The notes beneath the pieces are model-generated. The model saw only the letters and a list, made by a program, of their open reading frames with translations. It was not told the DNA's origin and made no database searches. Positions 1-5,989 of a stretch of DNA of 34,868 nt are shown in pieces. Source of the DNA: a virus. The stretch covers positions 1 to 34,868 of IMG/VR virus record IMGVR_UViG_3300043539_000654, one strand, 5' to 3'. Positions within the stretch are counted from its first letter, which is position 1. The number at the start of each line of letters is the position of its first letter. The translations under genes and the position numbers were made by a program.

Positions 1-123
1 GTGCCGTTGTAATAACTTCTTTAGCGTTCCATCATCGGAATCACTGCCGGTGTACTCGCCACGCTCTGCCCGTGGCTTACGCTTTGGAGTAGCGTCCAGC
101 TCATCAAACCATTCATCACCCAA
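1..123 (-). CDS. Primase-helicase N-terminus (partial, left-end allele)
   Basis: This is the first 41 codons of the PriCT/ATPase helicase whose full version lies at 30901-32214; the rest runs off the left edge. Start is TTG at 123, overlapping the TGA of the primase gene by 8 bases, with a GAGG ribosome site 7 bases upstream, as in the full copy. The encoded residues are identical to the first 41 residues of the full copy. The first 127 bases of the window match 32092-32218 without a mismatch. It is probably the same gene seen again because the contig ends overlap, not a second gene. Confidence 0.85.
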   Translation of the reverse strand, partial: MGDEWFDELDATPKRKPRAERGEYTGSDSDDGTLKKLLQRH

Positions 124-985
124 AGTAGTACCTCATTATCTCCGGCAGGTCTGCTCGGACAATGTCTAGCAAGAATGACCATCGTGCATCAAGTTTGCTT
201 TTTACGCAAGCCTGCTCAACCTCTAAGAAAAAGGTATCAAGGCAACCGGTGTATCGTCCGGAAGCATGGCGTATCATCGGGCTTGCGTGTCCCAGCTCGC
301 CAGCCTTGGCGGATGCCAGCAGGGCATCAAGCCTACCATCGCCCAGCGTCTCAACCAACAAGGATTGTTTGTAGGTTGGCTTCATGCCGCCACCCTTCAG
401 CATCAGCACAGGCTTAGGCTCATCGGGATTCTTCCAGTTGATCGTTCCCGCTACGCGCAGTATGCGGTCAACGTTAGCAACGTTATCGGTGCCGGGTAGT
501 ATCTTGTCTGCAAAGTCACGGATGCGGTTCTCTAGCGTGGTTCGGTCCTTGGTAGACGTGCAAAGTTTAGGTCTGGACAGCATTTTGTATCCGTGCCAAC
601 CGTTACCGCTTGATACGACCAAGTCGCAGGTGTCAAGTAATAGTTGACTACTGGCACCCGGTACCTTGGAATCTAGATCTATCCAGACTGTCCCGACCTG
701 CTCAATGGATTCCTTGCCGAGCTTACGCCCCGGACCTTCAGGCGCAGCACGTGGACACACTCCAACGTAAACATCGTAACCACGCATGGCGAGGGAAATG
801 ATGTGCTGGCTAAGTGCTTGCCCTTCCTCGCCCTTTAGGCAATGTGGCAAACGGTAAGTGGTTCGGTTAGCGTGGGGCTTGTGCTTGGATAGCGGACGGA
901 TTTCGATGAAGCCGTCTTGATAGGGCTTGAAAAGATGCCGTAAAAAGGCGATAGCCTGAACGGCATCAGTGGCTGGTATTGCCAT
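116..985 (-). CDS. AEP/RepB-type DNA primase (left-end allele)
   Basis: A 289-residue protein with archaeo-eukaryotic primase features of the RepB-primase type: a WIDLD acidic motif near residue 103, a GNGWHGY motif near 128 and a DRILRVAGTINWK block near 174. It should synthesise primers for phage replication together with the PriCT-helicase gene it overlaps. ATG 985 (MAIPATD) is chosen because the right-hand allele starts there and the longer in-frame start at 1018 would lie inside the structured leader. It is about 76% identical to the 32207-33073 allele, with most changes in the middle and C-terminal third. The primase motifs are kept, except that IPGT reads VAGT here. Confidence 0.85.
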   Translation of the reverse strand: MAIPATDAVQAIAFLRHLFKPYQDGFIEIRPLSKHKPHANRTTYRLPHCLKGEEGQALSQHIISLAMRGYDVYVGVCPRAAPEGPGRKLGKESIEQVGTVWIDLDSKVPGASSQLLLDTCDLVVSSGNGWHGYKMLSRPKLCTSTKDRTTLENRIRDFADKILPGTDNVANVDRILRVAGTINWKNPDEPKPVLMLKGGGMKPTYKQSLLVETLGDGRLDALLASAKAGELGHASPMIRHASGRYTGCLDTFFLEVEQACVKSKLDARWSFLLDIVRADLPEIMRYYFG

Positions 986-990
986 GATGT

Positions 991-1079
991 AACCTGTTGT
1001 CCTTCGAGATACCTGCATCTGGAAACCCTCCGGGGATCAGCCGGAGGGTGGACTAGGTCCATAACCAGAAGGACAGGTT
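991..1079 (-). promoter_or_regulatory. Structured RNA leader of the primase gene (allele 1)
   Basis: The gap between the nuclease gene and the primase start folds into nested inverted repeats. The central stem is ACCCTCCGG (1025-1033) with CCGGAGGGT (1041-1049). A short stem CTGG (1019-1022) pairs with CCAG (1065-1068). The outer stem pairs AACCTG/TCCTT (991-1004, 3-base bulge) with AAGGACAGGTT (1069-1079). No T-tract follows, so it is not an ordinary terminator. The outer stem contains the purine-rich stretch that would serve as the primase ribosome site, so folding could limit translation. The second allele keeps all stems. Confidence 0.6.
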
Positions 1080-1087
1080 CACGTACA

Positions 1088-1447
1088 TTATACATCAAAA
1101 GCAAAACCAACATGATCGGCTATTGCCTTGGCGGCATCGTGCCAAGAGTAGGCAACAACAAAGGTGTAGCCGTGCGGCTGCAATGCATCACGGAAGGAAA
1201 CCTGCCCCGGTGTAAGCCGACCTTTACCGGCCTTCATTTCAACGTACAGCCCCGGCGCTGGGCAAGGTAAAAAGATATCCCAAACCCCAGCAAGAACGCC
1301 CATTGCTTTGAACTTAGCAGCTGTCCTGATGTCTCGATGCCCGCCGTTAGGGCAATGGTAAATGGTTGACAGTTCCGGATGCTTGGTAGCCATCAGGCGC
1401 ACCCAAGTAATCAAGGCAATCTGTTCGCGGTCTTCAAGATGTTTCAT
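1088..1447 (-). CDS. VRR-NUC domain nuclease (left-end allele)
   Basis: A 119-residue stand-alone VRR-NUC nuclease of the PD-(D/E)XK fold. Visible catalytic pattern: D57 in GVWDIF, E70 and K72 in VEMKAGKG, and Q82 in LTPGQ. Phage VRR-NUC proteins are usually single-domain and are thought to act on branched DNA in replication or recombination. The ATG at 1447 overlaps the sigma factor stop by 14 bases, so the genes are translationally linked. It differs from the 33178-33537 allele at about 20 positions, none in the catalytic pattern. Confidence 0.88.
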   Translation of the reverse strand: MKHLEDREQIALITWVRLMATKHPELSTIYHCPNGGHRDIRTAAKFKAMGVLAGVWDIFLPCPAPGLYVEMKAGKGRLTPGQVSFRDALQPHGYTFVVAYSWHDAAKAIADHVGFAFDV

Positions 1448-2255
1448 AGATGGTCTTCAGTTCAGCAAGTGCTTTGTAGATGCGTTCTTTGACCACTGAT
1501 GGCGGTATACGATATCGACTGGCTACCATGTGAATGCTTTGAGGTACACGCCCATCAAGCCCAAGGTGTAGGGCTATCATCTGCCGGGTCTCACTATCAA
1601 GTGCGCCTAACGCTGTCATCAGGGTACCGTCTTCAGCCTCAGAAAAATACTCATCCTCGGCAGAGGCTGTAGATCCAAATATTGCAGTATCACCAAGCAC
1701 GAGTTGAGAACCCTGTACCGGGGTCTCAATGGATAGTGGTTCGATGCCTGATGCCGTGCGGCATATCTCGATGGTTTCAATGGTCATACCGCTACGTTCT
1801 GATAACTCTTCATCGGTCGGTGGTCTACGCAGCTCCATTTCCAAGATGACGTAGAACCGTTTGAGTTTGTGCCACTTCACCAAGGCGTGTTCGGCTATCC
1901 GTATGGTTCTGTATTGGTTAGATTGATAGCGTCGTAGTTTCTGATAAAGCCAAGGGTGGGCATAGGTTGAGAAACGTAAACCACGCTCAGGTTCCCACTT
2001 TTCAATAGCGCGAATCAAGCCCTCAACGCAATACTGGCAAGCATCGGTGAAGTGTTCTTTGTGCTTGATAACCTTACAGACTTCACGCACAAAAGCAAAG
2101 TTATGGCGGATCATAGCGTCAAAGCAATCATCTTTATATATGCCGTTAGCCCAACCGTAGTGAAGTAAAACCATCTCGTCGTGAGACAACAAACGCTCCG
2201 GTGCCTTATGTAAAGCCCGGAGCGTCTGCCGAATAGTACTTGGTCTGGGTGTCAA
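1434..2255 (-). CDS. Phage-encoded sigma-70 family factor (left-end allele)
   Basis: A 273-residue sigma factor. Region 2 spans roughly residues 43-113 and includes FSTYAHPWLYQKLRR, the core-binding and -10 melting segment. Region 3 covers about 120-190. Region 4, an HTH for -35 binding, covers about 212-268 with SRYRIPPSVVKERIYKAL. I chose the TTG at 2255 because it overlaps the TGA of the upstream gene (TTGA) and follows GCAGGGGG. The longer GTG start at 2297 adds 14 residues that differ between alleles (ACHTQ versus ASTAT), as expected if they are untranslated in this frame. Likely role: redirect host RNA polymerase to phage promoters. Confidence 0.9.
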   Translation of the reverse strand: MTPRPSTIRQTLRALHKAPERLLSHDEMVLLHYGWANGIYKDDCFDAMIRHNFAFVREVCKVIKHKEHFTDACQYCVEGLIRAIEKWEPERGLRFSTYAHPWLYQKLRRYQSNQYRTIRIAEHALVKWHKLKRFYVILEMELRRPPTDEELSERSGMTIETIEICRTASGIEPLSIETPVQGSQLVLGDTAIFGSTASAEDEYFSEAEDGTLMTALGALDSETRQMIALHLGLDGRVPQSIHMVASRYRIPPSVVKERIYKALAELKTIYETS

Positions 2256-2560
2256 CGAACCCCCTGCGCTTTGAGTATGGCAGGCTTGGTTTCCCACTCG
2301 TATCGTAAAGCGTCCTTAGCTGCAGCAATCATGCCAAGCAAAAGCAGGACACTTACCGCACAAATAACACCTGCCCTAATCGAATCCCTAATAGCCCGGT
2401 TACGGCTAAGGTATGCATCGCGCATAGCCTCCAGCGCGTAGTGCCGCTCCCTGAGCTTCTGGGCTTGCGCTTGCTGGTCTTGCCACTCTGCCATCCGGCA
2501 AGCCATACAAATCGAATCGTTATCCATCACATCATGCGCACAGTCGTTGCATCGTTGCAT
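2252..2560 (-). CDS. Zinc-ribbon single-pass membrane protein (left-end allele)
   Basis: A 102-residue protein with two CxxC pairs (C4/C7 and C18/C21) that look like a small zinc ribbon, a charged probable helical stretch at 24-60, and one hydrophobic segment at about 63-81 (AGVICAVSVLLLLGMIAAA). Its stop overlaps the proposed TTG start of the sigma factor, so the two are probably translationally coupled. A membrane protein with a zinc-binding cytoplasmic part next to a sigma gene suggests an anti-sigma role, but this is inference: the Cys pattern is not the classic HxxxCxxC anti-sigma motif. Confidence 0.75.
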   Translation of the reverse strand: MQRCNDCAHDVMDNDSICMACRMAEWQDQQAQAQKLRERHYALEAMRDAYLSRNRAIRDSIRAGVICAVSVLLLLGMIAAAKDALRYEWETKPAILKAQGVR

Positions 2561-2578
2561 CGTCTTTTCTCCCTAACC

Positions 2579-2800
2579 TTAGTTGTCAAACGTCTCTGTT
2601 TCAATGGTCGGCTTGATCCGACTCTTACGGCGAATAGTCAAGAGCCTTGCCAAGTCTTCTTCCGCCATGTCCATGGCTTCAGCGAGCTTGGTGAGGTTGC
2701 TTGCCTGTGGTGTCTTTTTACCAGCCATCCAATCGGATACTTGCGGCTGGGTTGCACCGATGCGTCTTGCCAACTCCTGCTGGCTTAGTCCTCTAATCAT
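2579..2800 (-). CDS. Small XRE-family (Cro-like) repressor
   Basis: A 73-residue HTH_XRE protein: LSQQELARRIG (helix 2) and TQPQVSDWMAGKKTP (recognition helix and turn). It has no C-terminal oligomerisation or peptidase domain, so it resembles Cro more than CI. It is the first gene of the leftward unit, the position of lambda cro. The ATG at 2800 lies 6 bases from the likely -10 (TATATA), with no ribosome site, which suggests a leaderless mRNA. A perfect 19-bp palindrome (2807-2825) lies just upstream, so it probably represses itself and is the best candidate to bind the other five copies of that palindrome. Confidence 0.88.
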   Translation of the reverse strand: MIRGLSQQELARRIGATQPQVSDWMAGKKTPQASNLTKLAEAMDMAEEDLARLLTIRRKSRIKPTIETETFDN

Positions 2801-2806
2801 GCAATC

Positions 2807-2825
2807 TATATACCATATGTATATA
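2807..2825. promoter_or_regulatory. Operator O1 at the repressor promoter
   Basis: TATATAC-CATAT-GTATATA is a perfect palindrome with 7-bp arms and a 5-bp centre. It covers the likely -10 of the leftward repressor promoter; a TTGACG at about -35 lies upstream on the minus strand with a long, roughly 19-bp spacer. It belongs to a six-member set with consensus TATA-N2-C-N5-G-N2-TATA. Confidence 0.7.
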
Positions 2826-2841
2826 CTTACCCGTCAAGTGT

Positions 2842-2869
2842 TTGACAATATATATCTTCGGTGTATAAT
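2842..2869 (+). promoter_or_regulatory. Rightward early promoter with operator O2
   Basis: TTGACA (2842-2847) and TATAAT (2864-2869) with a 16-bp spacer form a near-consensus sigma-70 promoter driving the 2904-5191 cassette. An imperfect copy of the 19-bp operator, TATATAT-CTTCG-GTGTATA (2849-2867), fills the spacer and overlaps the -10. Binding there would block transcription. Confidence 0.8.
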
Positions 2870-2903
2870 AGTGATGTACCAAGCGGTACGGGAGATAAGA
2901 ACA

Positions 2904-3161
2904 ATGCTTCAACAAGCAGTAGAGATGGTCAAGCAAGCGGTGGCAGACGGAAAATTTCTTCGAGTTAAAATCGGTTCTGCGATACACGATATTAACTTAG
3001 TTGATGCCATCACTTTTATTGAAGGTAAATCGGTGTGGTTCATTAAGAGAATCACTATCAGTGATAACGCTGTTACGTTTTTGGACGGATCACTTGGTAT
3101 CCTTATGGAAGACCCAGACGATTACAACGCTGATGCATCCAACCACGTAACGGGAGTATAG
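2904..3161 (+). CDS. Hypothetical small early protein, 85 aa
   Basis: Start ATG 2904 is fixed by GGGAGATAA just upstream and by the promoter at 2842-2869; an in-frame extension further upstream would run through the promoter and is not credible. The protein begins MLQQAVEMVKQAV and has an acidic C-terminus (LMEDPDDYNADASN). I recognise no family. It is the first gene of the rightward cassette, so it is probably made early and placed under repressor control through O2. Confidence 0.7.
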   Translation: MLQQAVEMVKQAVADGKFLRVKIGSAIHDINLVDAITFIEGKSVWFIKRITISDNAVTFLDGSLGILMEDPDDYNADASNHVTGV

Positions 3162-3163
3162 CG

Positions 3164-3388
3164 ATGACAAAGCGAGACGCATACAACATCCTCACGCTGG
3201 CCCTTGCAAAAGGGCTGACGTTTGAGGGTGGCACCTATAAGGGTAACTTCCCTGTTGTGTATCGACAAGATCCATACTGGGTACACACCATCAACCGTGG
3301 TGCAGGATTCAACATCGAATACAAATATCAACGACAGTTTTCATGGCTTGGCTCACCTGACGAGCTGCGGGAGATAAAGAATGACTAG
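3164..3388 (+). CDS. Hypothetical small protein, 74 aa
   Basis: A 74-residue protein starting MTKRDAYNILTLALAKG, with a basic and aromatic middle (YWVHTINRGAGFNIEYKYQRQFSW). It starts two bases after the previous stop, behind CGGGAGTATA, and its last codons overlap the ERF gene start at 3381. No family is recognised. The tight packing supports a real gene in the recombination cassette. Confidence 0.65.
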   Translation: MTKRDAYNILTLALAKGLTFEGGTYKGNFPVVYRQDPYWVHTINRGAGFNIEYKYQRQFSWLGSPDELREIKND

Positions 3389-3878
3389 TAGCGAAAACAT
3401 AGGGGCTATTGCCCCTTCCCTCATAAAGGCACAAAGCCGTATGCAGGGCATCAGTAAGGAAGGTACTAACCCTGCCTTCCGTTCCAAGTACGTCACCCTT
3501 GACAGTATCCTTGATGCTCTGCGCCCTATCCTTACGGCTAACGATTTGATGCTTACCCAAGGCACCACAGACACCACGGTCACAGATGGCAAGGTTGTAG
3601 CGATTACTGTAGAGAGTCGCATCATTCACGCCTCCGGCGAGTGGATCAGCACCACGGCAACCATCCCGGTAACCAAACCGGACGCTCACGGCTTAGGCTC
3701 TGCGCTGACTTATGGCCGCCGGTATTCGGTCTCCGCCCTGCTGGCAATAAGTGCCGATGAGGATGATGATGCAAACGGAGCGGTAGCGCCCCGTGATGAC
3801 TACCGTAGAGGCCCACAGGGCAACATTGTTATTGATACGCCAATCAAGGCAGCAAGACCACTGGGAGGAAATAGATAA
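3381..3878 (+). CDS. erf: ERF-family single-strand annealing recombinase
   Basis: A 165-residue protein of the ERF superfamily. The pattern is typical: N-terminal SLIKAQSRMQGISKEGTNPAF then KYVTLDSILDALRPIL, and later YGRRYSVSALLAISADEDDD. ERF proteins anneal complementary single strands in phage recombination and genome circularisation. GGGAGATAA precedes the ATG. Its TAA overlaps the start of the next gene (TAATG), so it is co-translated with the Gp157-like protein, a pairing seen in many siphoviruses. Confidence 0.9.
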   Translation: MTSSENIGAIAPSLIKAQSRMQGISKEGTNPAFRSKYVTLDSILDALRPILTANDLMLTQGTTDTTVTDGKVVAITVESRIIHASGEWISTTATIPVTKPDAHGLGSALTYGRRYSVSALLAISADEDDDANGAVAPRDDYRRGPQGNIVIDTPIKAARPLGGNR

Positions 3879-4444
3879 TGGCTTTTGACATCATAGATGG
3901 TGAGCTATGGGACGAGGAAACCGGCGAGTATGCCGGGCCCGCTTCTGGCTGGATAACAGGCGAGGAATCACCAGAAGACCTTGCCCTGCTGGTCATGCGG
4001 AAGCGGATGGACATAGAGGCAGCCATTGATGCCGAGACGGCTAAGATGCACGCTATCTTGGCTAACTGTACAAACATCATCGGCAAGCAGACAGCACGGC
4101 TTGAATGGTTGCAACATCAGTACGATGCCCAGCTGCAAGACTACGCTATGAGCCAGTTACCACGCAAGGCTGATGGATCACTGAAAGCCAAGACGTGGAC
4201 GTGCCCTTACGGTACGGTTGCCTTTCGTACACTACTCCCAAAGGTTGCTGTAGTGGATGATGATGTTGCTTTGGCATGGGTTCGCAAGAACTGTCCTGCA
4301 GCCATCAAGATCAAAGAATCCATCTTGGTGAGTCAACTACCTGAGCCAATCAAGAGCGCCATGCTTGAGCATCCAGAGGATGCTAAGAAGGCTGGGTTTG
4401 TGGTTCACCCTGAAGCGCAAGCAGTCACCATCAAAACAGTTTGA
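3878..4444 (+). CDS. Siphovirus Gp157-like protein
   Basis: A 188-residue protein resembling the Siphovirus Gp157 family. It has an acidic N-terminus, a long helical stretch (about 45-95: DIEAAIDAETAKMHAILANC and on) and a conserved-looking core, KTWTCPYGTVAFRTLLPKV, followed by VDDDVALAWVRKNCP. The family accompanies recombination genes in phages, and a role in resistance to the host or in DNA handling has been proposed without a firm mechanism. It follows ERF with an overlapping TAATG; GGGAGG is its ribosome site. The next promoter (4441) begins at its stop codon. Confidence 0.8.
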   Translation: MAFDIIDGELWDEETGEYAGPASGWITGEESPEDLALLVMRKRMDIEAAIDAETAKMHAILANCTNIIGKQTARLEWLQHQYDAQLQDYAMSQLPRKADGSLKAKTWTCPYGTVAFRTLLPKVAVVDDDVALAWVRKNCPAAIKIKESILVSQLPEPIKSAMLEHPEDAKKAGFVVHPEAQAVTIKTV

Positions 4445-4470
4445 CAATCTATACCCGCATGGTGTATATA
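4441..4470 (+). promoter_or_regulatory. Promoter with operator O3 upstream of the double-HTH gene
   Basis: TTGACA (4441-4446) and TATATA (4465-4470) are 18 bp apart. Operator copy TATACCC-GCATG-GTGTATA (4450-4468), one mismatch from a perfect palindrome, lies between them. This is the same design as the 2842 promoter, so the 4505 gene should follow the same repressor separately from the cassette promoter. Confidence 0.72.
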
Positions 4471-4504
4471 CTGTGTGGGTATAACTACCCAAGGGAGATA
4501 AATA

Positions 4505-5191
4505 ATGGGAGCAAAGCATATCACTGCTCAGGAAAAAGAGCTTTTTCAAGTGTTAGTAAACACTGGTTTGTCTATGCAAAAGGTTGCAAGTCTCACAGGT
4601 CGTGACGCAGGAACCGTCAGTAATCATGTGACCTCAACTGTAAGTAATCATCTGACATCATCTGATACTAAACCGGTTGAAAATATCCATTTGACACAAG
4701 ATGAAATGTTTTTAATTTTAGATTTACACGCACAAGGAATGACTTGTACTCAAATTGGGAAAAAGGTTGATAAAGCACATGGCACGGTTTACAAAGTCAT
4801 AAATCAACTTTACCCAAAGCATAAAAAAGCCTATGAAAAATGGCTTGAGTTGCAAAAAGAAAAAGATGCACCAGCTCTTGTGATGGAAGTACAGCCGGTT
4901 GAAGAAAAAGCAGTACCGGCAGCGTTACTTGCTATCCGTGCGGCTCGTGCTGCTGGTAGGACATTACATCAAGAGCCGGTGGAAGTACACACAACCAAAA
5001 GTGAACCATGTGATTGCGACTTTGCAGATTCAAAGAGGTATCAGTTAATGGCAGATCAACTTAGAACCAACCGAGAATGTATTACTAAAAATGAGGCAAT
5101 AATCAAAAGTCAAATTCTATTGATTGCCGAATGTCAAGAAACTATAACTTTACTCAAAGAGCACATTCAGTTGCTCAAATCACTGCGGTAA
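4505..5191 (+). CDS. Double-HTH coiled-coil putative regulator
   Basis: A 228-residue protein. Residues 6-40 (ITAQEKELFQVLVNTGLSMQ and on to GRDAGTVSNH) and 66-100 (LTQDEMFLILDLHAQGMTCT and on to AHGTVYKV) both read as HTH domains of a similar type, probably an internal duplication. The C-terminal part (about 175-228) is a predicted coiled coil (ECITKNEAIIKSQILLIAEC and on), suited to dimerisation. It has its own repressor-type promoter, GGGAGATAA before ATG 4505, and a terminator after it. The coding sequence is clearly more AT-rich than its neighbours, which suggests separate ancestry. It could be an activator, antirepressor or second repressor; the sequence does not decide. Confidence 0.7.
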   Translation: MGAKHITAQEKELFQVLVNTGLSMQKVASLTGRDAGTVSNHVTSTVSNHLTSSDTKPVENIHLTQDEMFLILDLHAQGMTCTQIGKKVDKAHGTVYKVINQLYPKHKKAYEKWLELQKEKDAPALVMEVQPVEEKAVPAALLAIRAARAAGRTLHQEPVEVHTTKSEPCDCDFADSKRYQLMADQLRTNRECITKNEAIIKSQILLIAECQETITLLKEHIQLLKSLR

Positions 5192-5250
5192 ACTGTAGGC
5201 ACCCGCAAGGGAAACCAAAAACGACAACTGATGCCGGAACTGATGAGGAA

Positions 5251-5280
5251 AGACCCGATCTAAACAATCGGGTCTTTTTT
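5251..5280 (+). terminator. Rho-independent terminator of the rightward cassette
   Basis: AGACCCGAT (5251-5259) pairs perfectly with ATCGGGTCT (5267-5275) across a 7-base loop, followed by a run of T. It ends the rightward cassette. On the minus strand the same hairpin is followed by a weaker TCTTTCC, so it may also slow leftward transcripts. Confidence 0.92.
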
Positions 5281-5284
5281 CGTC

Positions 5285-5360
5285 AACTTGTAAGGATTTC
5301 TTACAAGTTCAACTCTTTCCATTATGGAAACAGTTCAAGTGGTTAGTTCCATTTTGGAAC
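5285..5360. repeat. Cluster of three perfect inverted repeats in the convergent gap
   Basis: Between the terminator and the endolysin stop are three perfect palindromes: AACTTGTAAG-GATTT-CTTACAAGTT (5285-5309), TTTCCA-TTA-TGGAAA (5316-5330) and GTTCCA-TTT-TGGAAC (5346-5360). The last two share TTCCATTnTGGAA and have centres exactly 30 bp apart, close to three helical turns. None has a T-tract. They could be binding sites, a packaging or replication site, or weak leftward terminators. The rest of the 5192-5360 gap holds only the terminator. Confidence 0.7.
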
Positions 5361-5897
5361 CTACCAATCGATGGATACAAAACCACCGTTGCTGCCAAGC
5401 TCGCGCCATGCTCTAGCCTTGCGATAGACACCGTCACCCTCGCGTTCTGGCTTATCTTCGTCTTCCATTTCTGGGGACGTGTTACCCTCTACGGTTTTGA
5501 CACCCCATGGAAAAACACCGGTCACGATTCCGATATGAGCCAGCCGGTTCAAAGGTGCAAACCAAAAGCAAGCAAGGTCACCGATACGCACCTTGGTAGG
5601 GTCTGCTTCAGCATCCTTTACCGATAGCCAGTTCTTTGTGCGCCTTGCCCAGTTACCATGATCTGGACAGTAAGCCGAGCGTGGCCAGTCTAGCGGGATT
5701 GTTAGCGCTAGGTCATGAGCGGCATTACGTAGCCGGTACACGACAAAGGCAGCACACCACGGGCTACCGGGTGGCACAGGTGGAACCGTAGACGCTTGAT
5801 AAACTTCAACCGCCTTGCCGCGATTGTCCCCGGTCTCCTGAACACCAACATTATCTAGGGCTTCTTTGGCTGCGCGTAAAGCGATTGGTCGTAGCAT
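5361..5897 (-). CDS. Endolysin, CHAP-like amidase/peptidase
   Basis: A 178-residue cell-wall hydrolase of the CHAP/NlpC-like fold. The probable catalytic Cys is C48 in GSPWCAAFV, the His is H121 in LAHIGIVTG, and a third polar residue is in VEGNTSP near 137-139. No separate wall-binding domain or signal peptide is seen, so release would depend on a holin; holin-like genes lie at 17389-17849. ATG 5897 follows AAAGGA. It is the last gene of the leftward late unit and ends at the convergent gap. Confidence 0.82.
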   Translation of the reverse strand: MLRPIALRAAKEALDNVGVQETGDNRGKAVEVYQASTVPPVPPGSPWCAAFVVYRLRNAAHDLALTIPLDWPRSAYCPDHGNWARRTKNWLSVKDAEADPTKVRIGDLACFWFAPLNRLAHIGIVTGVFPWGVKTVEGNTSPEMEDEDKPEREGDGVYRKARAWRELGSNGGFVSIDW

Positions 5898-5932
5898 GAT
5901 ATATTCCTTTTGTCGACTTTATCTCCCGACAC

Positions 5933-5976
5933 GGTGGGCAGGCTAACTCCCAAGCTGTTTTCACAAACTGCCCACC
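5933..5976 (-). other. Hairpin in the endolysin leader
   Basis: GGTGGGCAG (5933-5941) and CTGCCCACC (5968-5976) form a perfect 9-bp stem with a 26-base loop in the gap before the endolysin. No T-tract follows on the minus strand. It may tune read-through or stabilise the lysin message. Confidence 0.5.
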
Positions 5977-5989
5977 ACCCCTTCTTACT

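Noticed and set aside
986-1018. Upstream in-frame start for the left primase at 1018
   Set aside because: It would translate through the RNA leader; the other allele starts at MAIPATD, and that start is present here at 985.
2583-2903. Long upstream extension of the 85-residue early protein
   Set aside because: It is antisense to the repressor gene and runs through operator and promoter; the start at 2904 has a ribosome site.
5229-5281. Hammerhead-ribozyme-like string (CTGATGA, then GGAAA) with the terminator stem as stem III
   Set aside because: There is no stem II between CTGATGA and GAAA and stem I would be only A-U and G-U pairs. The hairpin is fully explained as a terminator.
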